NCBI GenBank assembly: GCA_000727475.1
Contig: KL647298.1
Coordinates: 2,943,810-3,007,809 of the forward strand
Direction of reading: 5' to 3'
From: Sarcocystis neurona
Lineage: Eukaryota > Apicomplexa > Conoidasida > Eucoccidiorida > Sarcocystidae
Length of the DNA: 64,000 bases
In this document: positions 22,701-34,685 of the stretch, piece by piece
How positions within the stretch are numbered: the first letter of the stretch is position 1
How the letters are laid out: every line of letters begins with the position of its first letter
The notes under the pieces: model-generated
Database searches by the model: none
Told to the model about the DNA's origin: nothing
The model's input: the letters and a program-made list of their open reading frames with translations, nothing else
Made by a program: the position numbers and the translations under genes

Positions 22701-24711
22701 CAGTAGCTGCTCGCGCAGGTGGTCGATCGTGTAAATGTCGACACTCCGAATACGGCGTACCCGCAGGTTTCGTCGTGGGCTGAATACACACTCAGAATCA
22801 GTCTAGGGAGGAAGTGTGAGTTGACGAGAAGGGCACCAGCGACATGGGGAGCTTAGCATAAGAATGAACTTGTTAGCAAGCGAATGCTGCATATACGCAA
22901 CTTCCTGCTGGGATTTCTACATGTAAAATATTTTGTCCATAGATCTATATGATATAGGACTGGCGGATGTGGGAGTATCCTTTGTGTAGTTACTGTGGAA
23001 ATAGGAGCCGTCCGCGAGATAGGAGCTGCAGCAGCCGCAGCGTCACCAGTGAGCGACAAGCGCAGAGATGGTGTGTTGTTTCAAACACACCCGTGCGGCT
23101 CCACTGGACGCGTACCTGCGCCTTTTGTGGGACTGAGCAATATCTCCAGTGTTTCTCTCCCCCTTCACAGTTCCACTTCATTTGCCTTTTCAAAGAATCC
23201 ACAACTTCACTGCAGCTTACCACCTTCTGGCCTGCTCTGCGATTCGTGCTCCTGCTCGCTCCATCAGGCGCGCGCTGCAAGAGCCGTAGTGGCGGCGACC
23301 ACATAGTTCATTCTGCGGTTCTCATCTGCGTGCCGTGACTGCGCTTCTTTTGTATTCTGATAATGTGAGTTGCAGCAGTCTGCTACTCAACTTGTGCGGC
23401 GGTGCGACCAGCTCCCTTCCGTGCAGCTGTCGCACAAAACTTTTCAGCTACGACACGTCGAAAAACTCTTGGGGCTGCCCTGCGCGTAGTCGGTCGAGTT
23501 GCGCTGCTCAAAGTGGTGCCGCTGCCGCTGCCGCTGCGGTGACGGTTTTCGTTCTTGCATACGAGAGTTGTAGGGCTGGCTGTGAAGAGGGCAAAGGTTG
23601 CTCGTGAAAGTCTGGCTTTCCCACGTCGACCCTCCGCACGGCTGCTGGGCTGCCGCTCCTGCGTGGAAAAAGCTCCATCACGCTTGTGGCCGTTCCTCCG
23701 TTATTCTTCGTCGTCCTCAGCCAAAAAGTTACCGTCAGCTCGTCCGGCGTCGCGTAAAGCTGTCCCCTTTTTTGCCTCCGTCCTCTACCCGATCCAAGAA
23801 AGGGTCTATCTACACGAGCCGCTGCTTTTATTTCCTGTTTTAGAGGTGGATGTGTAGTGGTGTGTACTGCCACAAGAACGTGAGCATTCGCAGGCTTGCG
23901 TGTTGCGTCGTCCCAGACTTCTCCGCGCAATCTGCAGTTGTTATTCACGTGTCTACATGAGTATTTGTGGACAGATTTATATTGGTGTTCAGCAGGGTGA
24001 TGACGTGGTGGGCATGTGACTGTATCTTCGCCACACTTCTGCGCGGGTGTTTGGTCCGGACACATCGTCCGTGCCGCTCGTGGATGTTTCCATTTTCCCT
24101 GTATGCATGCCGCCTCCTATCACGACATTTTATCCGTCGTATGTGTGTGTGTGTGCGTGTGTGTTTTTGTGTGTGCCTCGCATCAATTCCTCATAGCGGG
24201 TCTCTACATACATGGAAAGCATATACGTTGCAGGGGCCCCGTACACGCCTCCGTGTCACATTTTCTCGATCTGTGGCTGTAGTTTTATCTGCTTATGTAA
24301 TTGAAGCGTAATTTGCGCGAGCGTATGATCGCGATGGACCGCTTGAAGGCGCTTGCTGGAGACACAGAGATGTGTTTTTGCGTGCCACGGCATTTCGACT
24401 GCGGCACCAGAACAAGTTACTCGCCGAAGTGGGACGCACGCGCTGCCTTTCCATGAGCGCGTGACCCTTTTTTCACTAGAAAAAGACGCGCATATTTCTT
24501 GTTGAAGGATGGTTTGTCTTTTTTTTTTCTCTATCTCTCTCTCCCGAGTACGCCTTCTGCACACGTCCAGCTTTCTGTGTACAGCAGCACTTTTCTGAGA
24601 CTGTAGACGGCGTATGAATAGTAGCGGCAGCAGTGGCAATCAGTTTCGTAGTTCCGTTGACTTCGGAAAAACATTCGATATCTCGTCTTTCGCTTGGCTT
24701 CTTCCTCTCCA
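22701..24711. other. Unique interval without a firm gene
   Basis: Short frames on both strands occur: plus 23030-23306, plus 23555-23857, minus 23508-24065. The longest, minus 23508-24065, has a plausible ATG but no recognisable motif, and the plus frames over the same bases are equally open. A TG microsatellite lies at 24138-24175. The last 250 bases are pyrimidine-rich and lead into the gene at 24712, so part of this may be its promoter and 5' UTR. Confidence 0.4.
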
Positions 24712-27700
24712 ATGCAGCAACTTTATCAGCAACAGCACACCGCCGCACCTGCAGCAGTTTCTTCTCCGCAGCACTTGATCGAGAGACCTCCTTTGTTAGC
24801 GCCGGTCTTCGCCGAGAATTGTCTCTCCGCAGCCACCCGCGGCGGTGCTGCTTCGTCCCACGAGATCTCCTCTCAAGCCGCCGTTGCCGCAGAATCTTTG
24901 CCGTCTTCGGCAACGGCGGCGGTCGCTGCTGCAGCCGCGGCTCAGCAGCAAGTGTTTCTTGCTGCCCTGGCAAGTGAACTACGCGATGCGATTGACCGGT
25001 GGTGCCCCGTAGGGCGTGCGGCGGCGTCTTCGCCAGCAACCGGAGCAGCTGCTTCTTCTGCGTCCGTTCCACACCCGCACGCAGCCTCCGGCCTTTCTTC
25101 GTCCGCTGTCTTTCTCCTCTGCCAAGATGATGGAGAGGAGCAGCTGCTTCGGCTGCAGCAGCCGCATTCCGCCAACGGTGTGGTGGAAAGCTTGGACCTG
25201 CCTGCGTCGGAAGAAACACGTGCCGCCTCAGCAGCGACGGAGCATGTGAAGGGAAGCAGCGGGCAGGGGTACTCGTCTGCGGTAGCGCGGCCCTCCTGGG
25301 GAGCTGCTGCTCCCCGAGAAGAAACGGGAGGCCTTGCGGCTTTTTCTTGTGGACCCGCAGCACTCGCAGCGGCAACAGCACCAGCGAGTGAGAGTGAGAT
25401 TTCTTCTGTTCTTCGTTTCTCCTGGGGAAAGCCGCCGCGGTGTTTGCACTCTTGCGCTGCAGTACGCGTCATCTTGAGGTCCGCGGTACGTCTGCCAACG
25501 CATTTGTATCGTGAAGAGGCAACGATAGAGGAGGAGGAAGCCGCAGGTTTTCTCGGGTGTCTAGAGGACGACGGGCCTCCCGACGTGCAAGCAGGTGGTA
25601 CGGGACGCAAAGAAAATGGCCACTCGTATGTGGGCGGAGAGCCGGGAACTCTTGGAGCTGCAAGTTTCTTTTCGTCGAGAACCAGGGAAATCCACAAAAC
25701 TGGCGAGGCGGTCAGGGAGTTTGCTGCGCCGCGCAGGCAGCGGAGTGACGGAAGCTGTAGCAGTGGCAGCAGCACGGAAGAACTGCCTCATCGCTGGGGA
25801 GAGTGGCCCTTGCGCATGTCTTCCGCAGAAGACGTCCAGGAATGTCTCAAGTCTGCAGCGGGCGCCGGCGACTCGGAAGGTGTCAGCCGCAGAAGCAGTA
25901 CAGCCGCCGACGTGGACGCTGCTGCTGCTGCTGCAGTCGAGCGTGCCGCCTTGCAGGCGTCTGCAGGTAACGCCAGTGAAATTTCAGACTCCCGGGGGAA
26001 GCCGGCAACCGCGGAAAAGCGAAGCAGCAGTCGGCGCCGCGCTGCAAGCTGTGCAGCACGTAGTGAAGCAGCAGCGCCGGGAGGAGAAGCGGCAGTGCCT
26101 GCCGGAGAAGCAGCAGTGCCTGCAGGAGAAGCAGCAGCGCCTCCAGGAGAAGCAGCAGCAACGGGACGTCCTGAAAATGTGAGCTGCTGCTGGGAGACGC
26201 CGGACACGTTCTTCGAGAACACGCCTGCGTTGCAGCCGAAGGCGCGAAGGAGTTCTAGAAGTGGCCACGCTGCAGTTGCTGCCGCTGCTGCCGCCGCGCC
26301 GGGAGAAGCGGGTTGTGTGGCAGGGGACTTGAAGCCGCCTCGTTCTCCTCCTCCAGCTCCTGCGCCTCTTCCTGCATTGGGTGCTGCTGCAGGCAGTAAG
26401 CAGCAGCCTCGCAGCGGAGCCGCGGAGCAGCCACCTTTCCCCAGCGGCAGCACACCAGCTGATAAAAAGACTGTGGAACTTGCGTCAACAGCGACGGGTT
26501 CAACTACTGTTGCTGAGACTGATGCCGGGGCTGCATCTGCGGAAAGTGCTGCTGCTGCTGCTTTTGCTGGTGCGGAAGGAGTGAGGACTGAATTGAATGT
26601 TTCTCTGTCGCTCGTGCAGGCCCTGCCCGCAGAGAAGAAGCCTGCAGGAACGTGGCCGAGAGCCGGAGAAACTGCTACGGAGAGAGAAAGGAGAGAGCCG
26701 CAGTGTGTCCAGAGTTTGATCGAGCACCTATCGGCAGCAAGACGTGAACACGGTGGCACTTCAGGACAAACCGGTGAAGAGTTCGCTGCTGCTACACGAA
26801 AAGGGAAAACTCTTCTCACACGAGGCACAGGAGGAGACGGCGCCCGCGCAGACGTCTGCAGCGCAGCTGCTGCTGCGACAGACGGGTCTCGTGGTGCAGA
26901 AGTCAGCCCGCTGAGACCCCACGCACAAGCTGCAGCCGCAGAAGTCCTCGAGACGCTGCAGGAAGAAGGAAGCACCGGAGGCGGTGGAGGAGCTGCGCTC
27001 CTAGCCGTTAACAGCGACTACCCTTTCTTAATACATTGCGGGTCCTTCTTAGGCGAGAAGACCGAGGGAACGCAGTTCGTCCAGCAGGCACTCGAGACGC
27101 CGGCACTGCAGCTGGGGAAGAACTGCGTGGCGGTACTGCGTAGCGAGCGAGGGGAGATCAAACCGGCGGCAGCTGCTGTCAAAAGTGACAGTAACTTGTC
27201 GCTTCTGCAAGTCCCCCTTGCAGAGAGTCGTGTTCGCTGCGAGTCTAACTTGAGAAACAAGAAGACGCTGACAGAAGAGGCAGACGCAGGACAGGAGGCA
27301 AGTGAGAGCCCGGGTAAGAAGAAGAATTCTTCACCAGGGAGAAGGAGGAGGCGAAGCAGCAGCAGAGCGTCAGGTAGGATTACTGCGAGGTCTGAAGAGG
27401 CAGTGCTTCGCATCGCGTCTCCATGTGCCAGAAGCAGCAGGGCATGGGGAGGAGAAAAAGGCAGAGGAAAAGGAGAAACGGGAGAAGGACGAGGAGGGGA
27501 CGCAACGAGGTCTGCAGAGGCAGCGTCGCGCAGTAGTAGTAAAGTGAAAAGCACTGCAATGAGTCGGAAACTGCAGGCCGCGCGCAGCAGCAGCGCACCG
27601 TCGGCCGCGCAGCGTAGTCCACCGCGATACGGCTTCTCGCGGCGTGGCGGCACCCGGGCAACTAGCAGCAAACCTCTATTTTCACCGCGCATCGTTCAGC

Positions 27701-30700
27701 GACGTCAGCGTCTCTGTATCATGCGCGCAGAGGACCCAGGAGAAGCCGGCACTAGTTCTTTTCTGCCTTCTCCCACCCGCTCTACACTTTTCTGTGCAGA
27801 TGCTAAGCCGCCCTCCGTTGCCGAACAAGCTGGTCAGAATGCTAGTGACGCGGACGCATGCTCGAGTGTCTCTGCTCGTTGCCGTCCCGACGCGTCCACG
27901 ACCGCTGCCGAATGCGGCCTGCAAAGCCCTCCCCCGGGGAAGCACGAGCGGGCTGCAGCAGGGCGGCACGAGCGCGCCACGAGGGATCCTGAAGAACCCG
28001 GAGACAGTAAAAACTTTCCACAACGCATTCCCACCTGCGTCCTTGAAGCGAGCAGCCAAGGAGCTGCTGGCGGAGACCGGGCGCCAGTGCGTTCTCGCAG
28101 TGCGGCAGTCGCCGAAAATGGAGCAGACAGACCGCCTGCCGCTGCGGAAAGAAGGACAGCGGCAAAACTTTCTGCAGCCGATGTATGCAGAGCAGCGTCT
28201 GCACCAGAGAGGGCGACGGAATTGGCAAGGAACTCTGGACACGTGCGCTCTGAGGTAAGGGATCTTGTCTGCTAGCTCAGGGTGGGACTACGCAGGTAGT
28301 CCCTAACCATGCAAGCAGGCGAGAGGAGAACTGCGCAGCCGCATCAAATGAATTTTCTGAGGTGTAGTCGGTTCACAGGATTTGCCGTCTGTTTCTCTTT
28401 CTCTCTACGTAGATAGAGAGACGTTTCCCTCTGTACCTCGGGGGGATACACATACACGCTGTACACCGGTGACGGTGCCGGACACCGATATGCGCCCGTA
28501 CGACCGCGCCTTCACCAGTTGCCGCAACTCTGCATATGTTTATGTGTGTGTCTTTGTGTGTGTGTGTGTGTGTGTTTATATATGTGTGTGTGTGATAGGT
28601 GTGGGGGAAGTCTGCTTTGTTGTCGATGCTGCAGACGGCACACGGCACCGCAGGCGCTTCGGAGCAAGTATTACTGCGGAACCCGGCAGCGGCTGCGGCT
28701 GCGGCGGCGACGAAGGCGGCGGCGGCAGCAGCGGAGTGTCGTCGCCGATTGTTTGACTTGTTCTCTCCAGTTGCGCCAGAGAGCCCTGCTGATGCGACGC
28801 CGCCGACGGCAGCCATCGGGGACGATGTCCACCAGTTCGTGCACGTGTGGCTCGAGGGCTGCTGCAGACGGTTGCAGGCGATCGCGGCGGATTATGCTGC
28901 TGATTTGACGTCAAGGCCTTCAGAGGAGCGGCCGCGTCTGCGGGCGCCTCCCCAGGACGCGGCTGTCACGCCTGTGCTTGACGAAGCCGAGAGCGTACAC
29001 GCCCTTCTTCTGAGCAGTAAACGACAAGTGAAAGAGGAACTGAAGGCGTACGACGCAGCATTTTTCCAGCGGTACGGGCGAGTTCCCGGACGACCGGAAA
29101 AAGAACCGTTGCGTCCGCTTTATTCGCATTATCAGCTTCTCCGACACCTGCTGCTTACAACGGGGAAGTTGGCAGAAGCGGATCCGCAGCCTCACGCTCC
29201 GGCCTCTCCGGCTGCAGCAGTGCGCAGCTGCAAAAATAGCAGCAGCGGACATGTAAGTTTGAGTGTTGACGACGGCTGCAGAAAGAAAGGAGCAGCTGAC
29301 GAGAAGCTAGAGGAAGCGCGAGTGAGTGCTGAACCAACGGCGTTGGCTGCAGGGGGCATGCCGCCCTCAGTAGTGGCGGTGCACTCGGCATCTACTGCTG
29401 CTGGGCTTTGTGCGGATCCGATGCCAGGTGAACTTGCAGGAAGGAGGGGAAAACTCGTTGTAGTATCAGAAGACGTACAACCTAGTGGAAAAAGCGGCCT
29501 GGCTCGCCAGGCGCGTCATTCTTCGGTCCGTCAAGAGCACCGTTGCTCACCGAGGACTGTGACAGGGACGGAGCGCGCTGATGGAGCAGCAGCACTCCCT
29601 GTTGTCGAATGGAACCCACGTCGGCTTGACGCAGGAATTAGCGGAGATAATGCCTGCAAAGGGGTAAACGAAAGCGAAGGATGCCATAGAGTACCAGACA
29701 ACAGCAACAGCGACGCTGTTGAACGACGGCGCTTCGGGGCGGACGCAACCGCCAATGGGGTAAAGCCTTCCTTCACAGCGACTGGAGAAGGAGGAGGCGC
29801 GGTGAACGTGTCAAACAAGGGAATTATCTTTGAAGCGGGACACCATTGGCAGCAAAGTTCACAGTTACGAGATGAAGAGAGCTGCGGCGACGCACACCTA
29901 CGTTTTACACAGAGGACTGATTCGGAAACTGATCAGCCGCCTCTTCGCTGTGCTCCAACCGTTGCAGCAGTGGCGGGCTGTGGCGGGGGTTCCGGCAGGA
30001 GCGAAACCTCATTTACACCCCTACACGTGGCAGGTAGCAACAGCGCTAGTGATGTGCCAGTGCATGTCCGTACGTCCAGAAGTCGCACAATGTCGGCAAA
30101 GCCCGAAATTTCGCCTGCTGGGCTGTCTGTACGCTCAGAATTTGCTACTAGATCACACAGAGATAAAGATAAGAGCTGCACAATGAGAGAGACTTTGTGC
30201 CAGGAGTTCCACTCCAACAGAGCAAATATACCCGTGATCAAAGCTGTGCATCAAGAGCGAATTCCGGTTATCGGTGGACAGTCATTTTCGAATGTGTGCG
30301 CCGCGAGGAGGCCGCACACAGAACACTGTTTCGTTGAAAACAGTTGTGCGGAGAACATGAAAGAAAACGTTTGTGATTTCCACGCGAATGAGCACGACGG
30401 CAAAAATAAACGCCTGTTGGGCAACAAGTGTGACAGCCCGCGGATGAGAGAGTGTCGCACGCGTGACATCTCAGTTTACTCGTACCACCACCAACAGCTA
30501 TCGACAGGAGCGCCAGCGCGGGTTGAAAATATTGGGGTGGGGACTGCCGACGCAGTGGAACTAACGGTGAACGTCAGAAGCCAACAAGTGAGGCAGGAGG
30601 ATTTGTCAGTCGGGAAAGCCCACACATGTGTGGGATCACGAAAAGCTACGGTAACCCAGCCAATGAAGATTTTAACAAGCCGAGTGAACGCCGAAGAGGT

Positions 30701-31115
30701 AATGAAGCAGCGAGCAACTGAACTCATGCCTCAGAGTGCAGTTGTTCGCTCTCAAATGGAGAATATGCACAAACCAGGTCTTCCGTTCCTTGCAAGCGCT
30801 GCTAATGAGTACCAGCAGCGGCTGGTGAGGCTGCAGCAGGAAAAGCGCATGCTGCGCACAAAGTTGCTTGCTTATCAAGCAGAATTCACGGCAGAGACAG
30901 GCCGGGTCGTGCAACTGTACAAAGACATCGCTCCAATTGAACGGGAGTACCGACGCTACAAGGAAGTTAAGCAGGAGATCGCCAGGCTTATTGATAAACA
31001 ATATGACAGTTTATTTTCAACGGAGGAGCCGGAAGCACACTGTCAGACAGTTGAAGAAGACGGTATCCCGTCAGAAAAATTCGACAAGGGACGGCAAGAG
31101 GTGTGTGCTTCTTAA
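24712..31115 (+). CDS. Large protein with two FAM13A-like motifs (two exons)
   Basis: The first ATG is at 24712. Exon 1 runs to 28254 (1,181 codons, ending TCTGAG|gtaagg). Exon 2 starts at 28599 after a TG-rich tract ending gatag and runs to a stop at 31115. Both junction sides are phase 0, so the two long frames join without a shift into about 2,019 residues. Exon 1 is Ala/Ser/Glu/Arg-rich and mostly disordered, with a basic, Ser-rich stretch near 27.3-27.7 kb. Exon 2 holds a FAM13A-like motif near 29.01-29.16 kb (EELKAYDAAFFQRYGRVP, then EKEPLRPLY) and a second at the C-terminus near 30.80-31.00 kb (YQAEFTAETGRVVQLYKDI, then EREYRRYK). Known: this helical motif occurs in FAM13 and many protist proteins, with function unclear. 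The 344-base intron contains (TG)n at 28545-28594. If unspliced, exon 2 could begin at the ATG at 28626 as a separate gene. Confidence 0.65.
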
Positions 31116-31459
31116 AGTGTTTCGGCTCCTTATGTAGTGCGTAAACTTCAAGAAAATGTTGCATTTTCATCCGCAGTTCGTTTTGTCTCGGTGTGCACCT
31201 GTTACCGAAGAGTGGTACGGTGAGGCGGTTGGCGCCGGTGGCGTCCACCAACGCAGAATAAAAGTTTTGACTAGGCCAGTGGAGCCCAAGGTCGTCAGGT
31301 CGCCTTTGTCGGCGTTTCAACCGGGTTCCAGCATCCGTGAGGCCTAGCCGTGGCACACCGAGTAGCAGAGGCTCAGTGTTTACTGGTAACAGCGCTGCTT
31401 GTGTTTCGTGCACCGCTAAGCTCAGGGAAAAGCAGGTACATATACAGCTCGCCGAAAAA

Positions 31460-31889
31460 ATGTACAAACGGAAAGCACCTTTGTCGCGTCCTTCGCGGAT
31501 TTATAATCCCTTTGAAAATGCGGTTGAAGAAGCCGTCGAGCTTTTCAGCTCCCCGGCGGGTATTTCCTTCAAGATCACCTGTGGCCTTGAAAGGCTGAGC
31601 GACGCTGGTGCGGCTACGTTGTTGCCTGTCAAGGGCTTCACGAAGTGGCCGGCCAGAACGCTATTTACTGTATTCCACATTCGCTCTGTTACGGCAGGCG
31701 ATAGGTTGACGCGTCGCCTGCCCTTCTTAAATAACGACAGAAGACCATGGATCCGGCTGACGCTGCACGGCATTGTTCAGGAAAACTCTCATCTGTACAG
31801 CTTTTGATAAACGTTGCAGCGTCTGTGTCCACGTCATCTCTGGTGCTCAGCCGGACCTAGCAGTGAATTCATTCATGCGGTTACTGAGA
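31460..31889 (+). CDS. Candidate small gene with an NPFE motif (5' exons)
   Basis: ATG at 31460 (gaaaaaATGT) opens a basic peptide followed by SRIYNPFENAVEEAVELF and SSP. A donor (GGCGG|gtattt) ends exon 1 at 31559 in phase 1. The acceptor ctcatctgtacag gives exon 2 at 31801-31889 in the matching phase, ending AGA|gtaagg. Downstream exons were not found before the next gene. The NPFE followed about ten residues later by F-x-S-P loosely recalls the N-terminus of the Aurora A activator Bora, but the similarity is short and the Bora WS-type segment is not seen. Treat it as a hypothetical. Confidence 0.25.
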
Positions 31890-32204
31890 GTAAGGTATCT
31901 GTAGCCGTGGCTGACACGATCACAGATAGGGAACCGTCATTTTCGAGCACTCCTCAAAGCCATCGTGCAGCCGACGGCGCGCGTGCATGTTTAGAAAGCG
32001 CTTGCACTCGCTAAGCGTATGACGCATACTCATATCCTCCGCATACGACAGAGAGTGCACTGGCGTATACTGATACGGTCCGCAGGCCTGCTGAGCACAT
32101 ACAGTAAGCACAGAGAGCACCCCAGCCATGACGGTGTTTAATCTGAATACATCTCACCACGTGTGCTAGAAGGAAGTGACAGTTTTAGAAAAGCGTATGT
32201 GCCC

Positions 32205-34685
32205 ATGAAGGTATGTCTTTCATTCATCTTTGCAACGACAGACTTCATCCAAATTTCGACGGTACATTTGCTCCGTTGGAGGGAAGTCGGCGCCACCGGT
32301 GTGCGGGGGCGTACTGCTAGACATTTTCGAACTTCGTTCGCCGATGTGGATGAAAGTTCATCAGATGTGAAACCTGCCACAGCGAGCGTAAGTGTTTCGG
32401 ATCTCACTTCTCCTCTCCCTGGTGAGTACTGGCAAGCCTTTGAAGATATAGAATTTGCCTCCGCGCCCGATATGAGTGACGCCGAGAGGGTCGACCAGCA
32501 GCTAGAAGCCATGCACACCCGCCGTGAAACTGAAACTAAAAGTGCTCTCCGTGAGCAGCTGAAATGGATCGCGTCTAAAGGCATAGGCATAGTCCACAAA
32601 GCGCCAGTCTCCGCCGGTGAACTTGCATTCCGCGACAAACAACGGCAATACACATATAACACGTTCGTCCGCACCATGGCCGATTTCGACTTAGACAATT
32701 TGCAAAATGCTTCTATTAATTACAAACCAATGCCACTGCCCCTGGAAGAATACTTGAAGATGATTAACAACGTCAGACAGAACAGAGTGGGACTTGAGGT
32801 GGAGCCAGTCACCGCCTCTTTGCCAGATCCATCCGTAGCGTATACACCTTTCCACCGAGACATTGCCAGACAAAAGGCGTTGGAAAAGAGGTTTCGCGTC
32901 CACTACTTGGCGGGAAGCGGACGGAAATTTCCATTTTATTACAACGCGGAGGACGACTGCTTTTGGAAAAAAGTTGAGGANNNNNNNNNNNNNNNNNNNN
33001 NNNNNNNNNNNNNNNNNNNNNNNNNNNNNNNNNNNNNNNNNNNNNNNNNNNNNNNNNNNNNNNNNNNNNNNNNNNNNNNNNNNNNNNNNNNNNNNNNNNN
33101 NNNNNNNNNNNNNNNNNNNNNNNNNNNNNNNNNNNNNNNNNNNNNNNNNNNNNNNNNNNNNNNNNNNNNNNNNNNNNNNNNNNNNNNNNNNNNNNNNNNN
33201 NNNNNNNNNNNNNNNNNNNNNNNNNNNNNNNNNNNNNNNNNNNNNNNNNNNNNNNNNNNNNNNNNNNNNNNNNNNNNNNNNNNNNNNNNNNNNNNNNNNN
33301 NNNNNNNNNNNNNNNNNNNNNNNNNNNNNNNNNNNNNNNNNNNNNNNNNNNNNNNNNNNNNNNNNNNNNNNNNNNNNNNNNNNNNNNNNNNNNNNNNNNN
33401 NNNNNNNNNNNNNNNNNNNNNNNNNNNNNNNNNNNNNNNNNNNNNNNNNNNNNNNNNNNNNNNNNNNNNNNNNNNNNNNNNNNNNNNNNNNNNNNNNNNN
33501 NNNNNNNNNNNNNNNNNNNNNNNNNNNNNNNNNNNNNNNNNNNNNNNNNNNNNNNNNNNNNNNNNNNNNNNNNNNNNCGGTACCGTTGCATGTGTTTTAA
33601 AAGAAGAACTGAGGAAGAAGTCTAAGCACAATCCTTCAATAACAGTGGCAATTGATCAAACTGGTAGGCACGTACGAAGGAACAAGTCAACCGCGCTACC
33701 GGAAGGGAGTGTCGTGTTGCTGAGGACTTTATTGAACAGTATGTTCGGGTCATAAGTTGTCCAGAGACTCCTCCACGCAGGACTGAAAGCGTTCAAGTTT
33801 TCCCGCAATACGACAAATATTTTGGCGTGTGTAATAGCCTGCTCTGCAATGCGGGGGTGCTTCCGCTTTTGTAGGAATGTACGACAGGATTGAGGAGGCA
33901 CTCTTTCCGCGAACCCCGCAGTGCGCGGACTTTTACTTGGAAAAAGCTACATGGACATATTATTGCGTGCCGGATTTCCAGGTGAGGAGAAGTTACTTAC
34001 AAGTGCGCCCTTAGTGAGTGAATCCGCATTTCAACCCGGAGAACCACAAAGTCTCATTCGTGCATTTTTTGGTACTGCTGGCTTTCAGGATCTACAAATT
34101 CCGAAAGATTACAAAAAAATGCAGCGATACAAGAACCAGCTGAATACGTACCACTTCCATCAGTGGGCGGTGGAGCAAAGCAAAAAAATCGACCTGCCTG
34201 AGCTTTACAGGCCCCCACGTCCTGCCGGCTCTCCACCCTTCCCAGAGAATACCGGCCTTAACATCACAGATACCCCGGATAGAAACCGAGCGGTACTTAA
34301 TAAGCACGCCTCCACCAGTCGGATCCATTACCGCTGTGGTCACCCAAAACAGGCATATTTGCGGCTCGACGTCTTCTGTTCTGTTGTTCAGGGCTCAAGC
34401 AACAGCTTGATACAACAGGCCAAGGCCTACATTCGTGCAAACCACCCAACTGCAAACATGACAATTTCTGCGGTAGATGTGCAGTACCCTTTGCAGGAAG
34501 GAGTGCTGATCGTCACCCCCCACAATTTTACTGTTGCAGCAGCTCCTGCGCTCACAGTTGTGGAGAACGAGTTGCTCGTGGCAGGCAGCAAGAAGTTTGG
34601 TAAATTTGCTTACGATACCTATGAACTACTAAAGACATCCCAGGCGCTGAAAACGGAAAAGAATTCTACCACCACAGCTCGGTAG
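32205..34685 (+). CDS. Conserved-looking hypothetical, probable mitochondrial protein, interrupted by an assembly gap
   Basis: An in-frame ATG at 32205 starts a hydrophobic and basic leader (with RTARHFRTSFADVD, which resembles a mitochondrial presequence and cleavage area). The frame runs to the N gap at 32981. After the gap it resumes and ends exon-like at 33663 (ACT G|gtaggc). The last exon is 33982-34685 after gtgccggatttccag, in matching phase 1. The protein is soluble-looking with normal amino-acid use and no homopolymer runs, unlike the left part of the window. Distinctive stretches are MPLPLEEYLKMINNVRQNR before the gap and PPFPENTGLNITDTPDRNR after it. I do not recognise a family. 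The gap hides up to about 200 residues and possibly introns. Confidence 0.65.
32981..33577. other. Assembly gap (597 Ns)
   Basis: Unresolved bases inside the coding region of the preceding gene. The true length is unknown, and frame continuity across it cannot be tested. Confidence 0.99.

Noticed and set aside
28545..28594. TG microsatellite considered as a Z-DNA or promoter element separating two genes
   Set aside because: The flanking donor at 28255 and acceptor at 28598 are in matching phase, so an intron is the simpler reading. A separate downstream gene remains possible.
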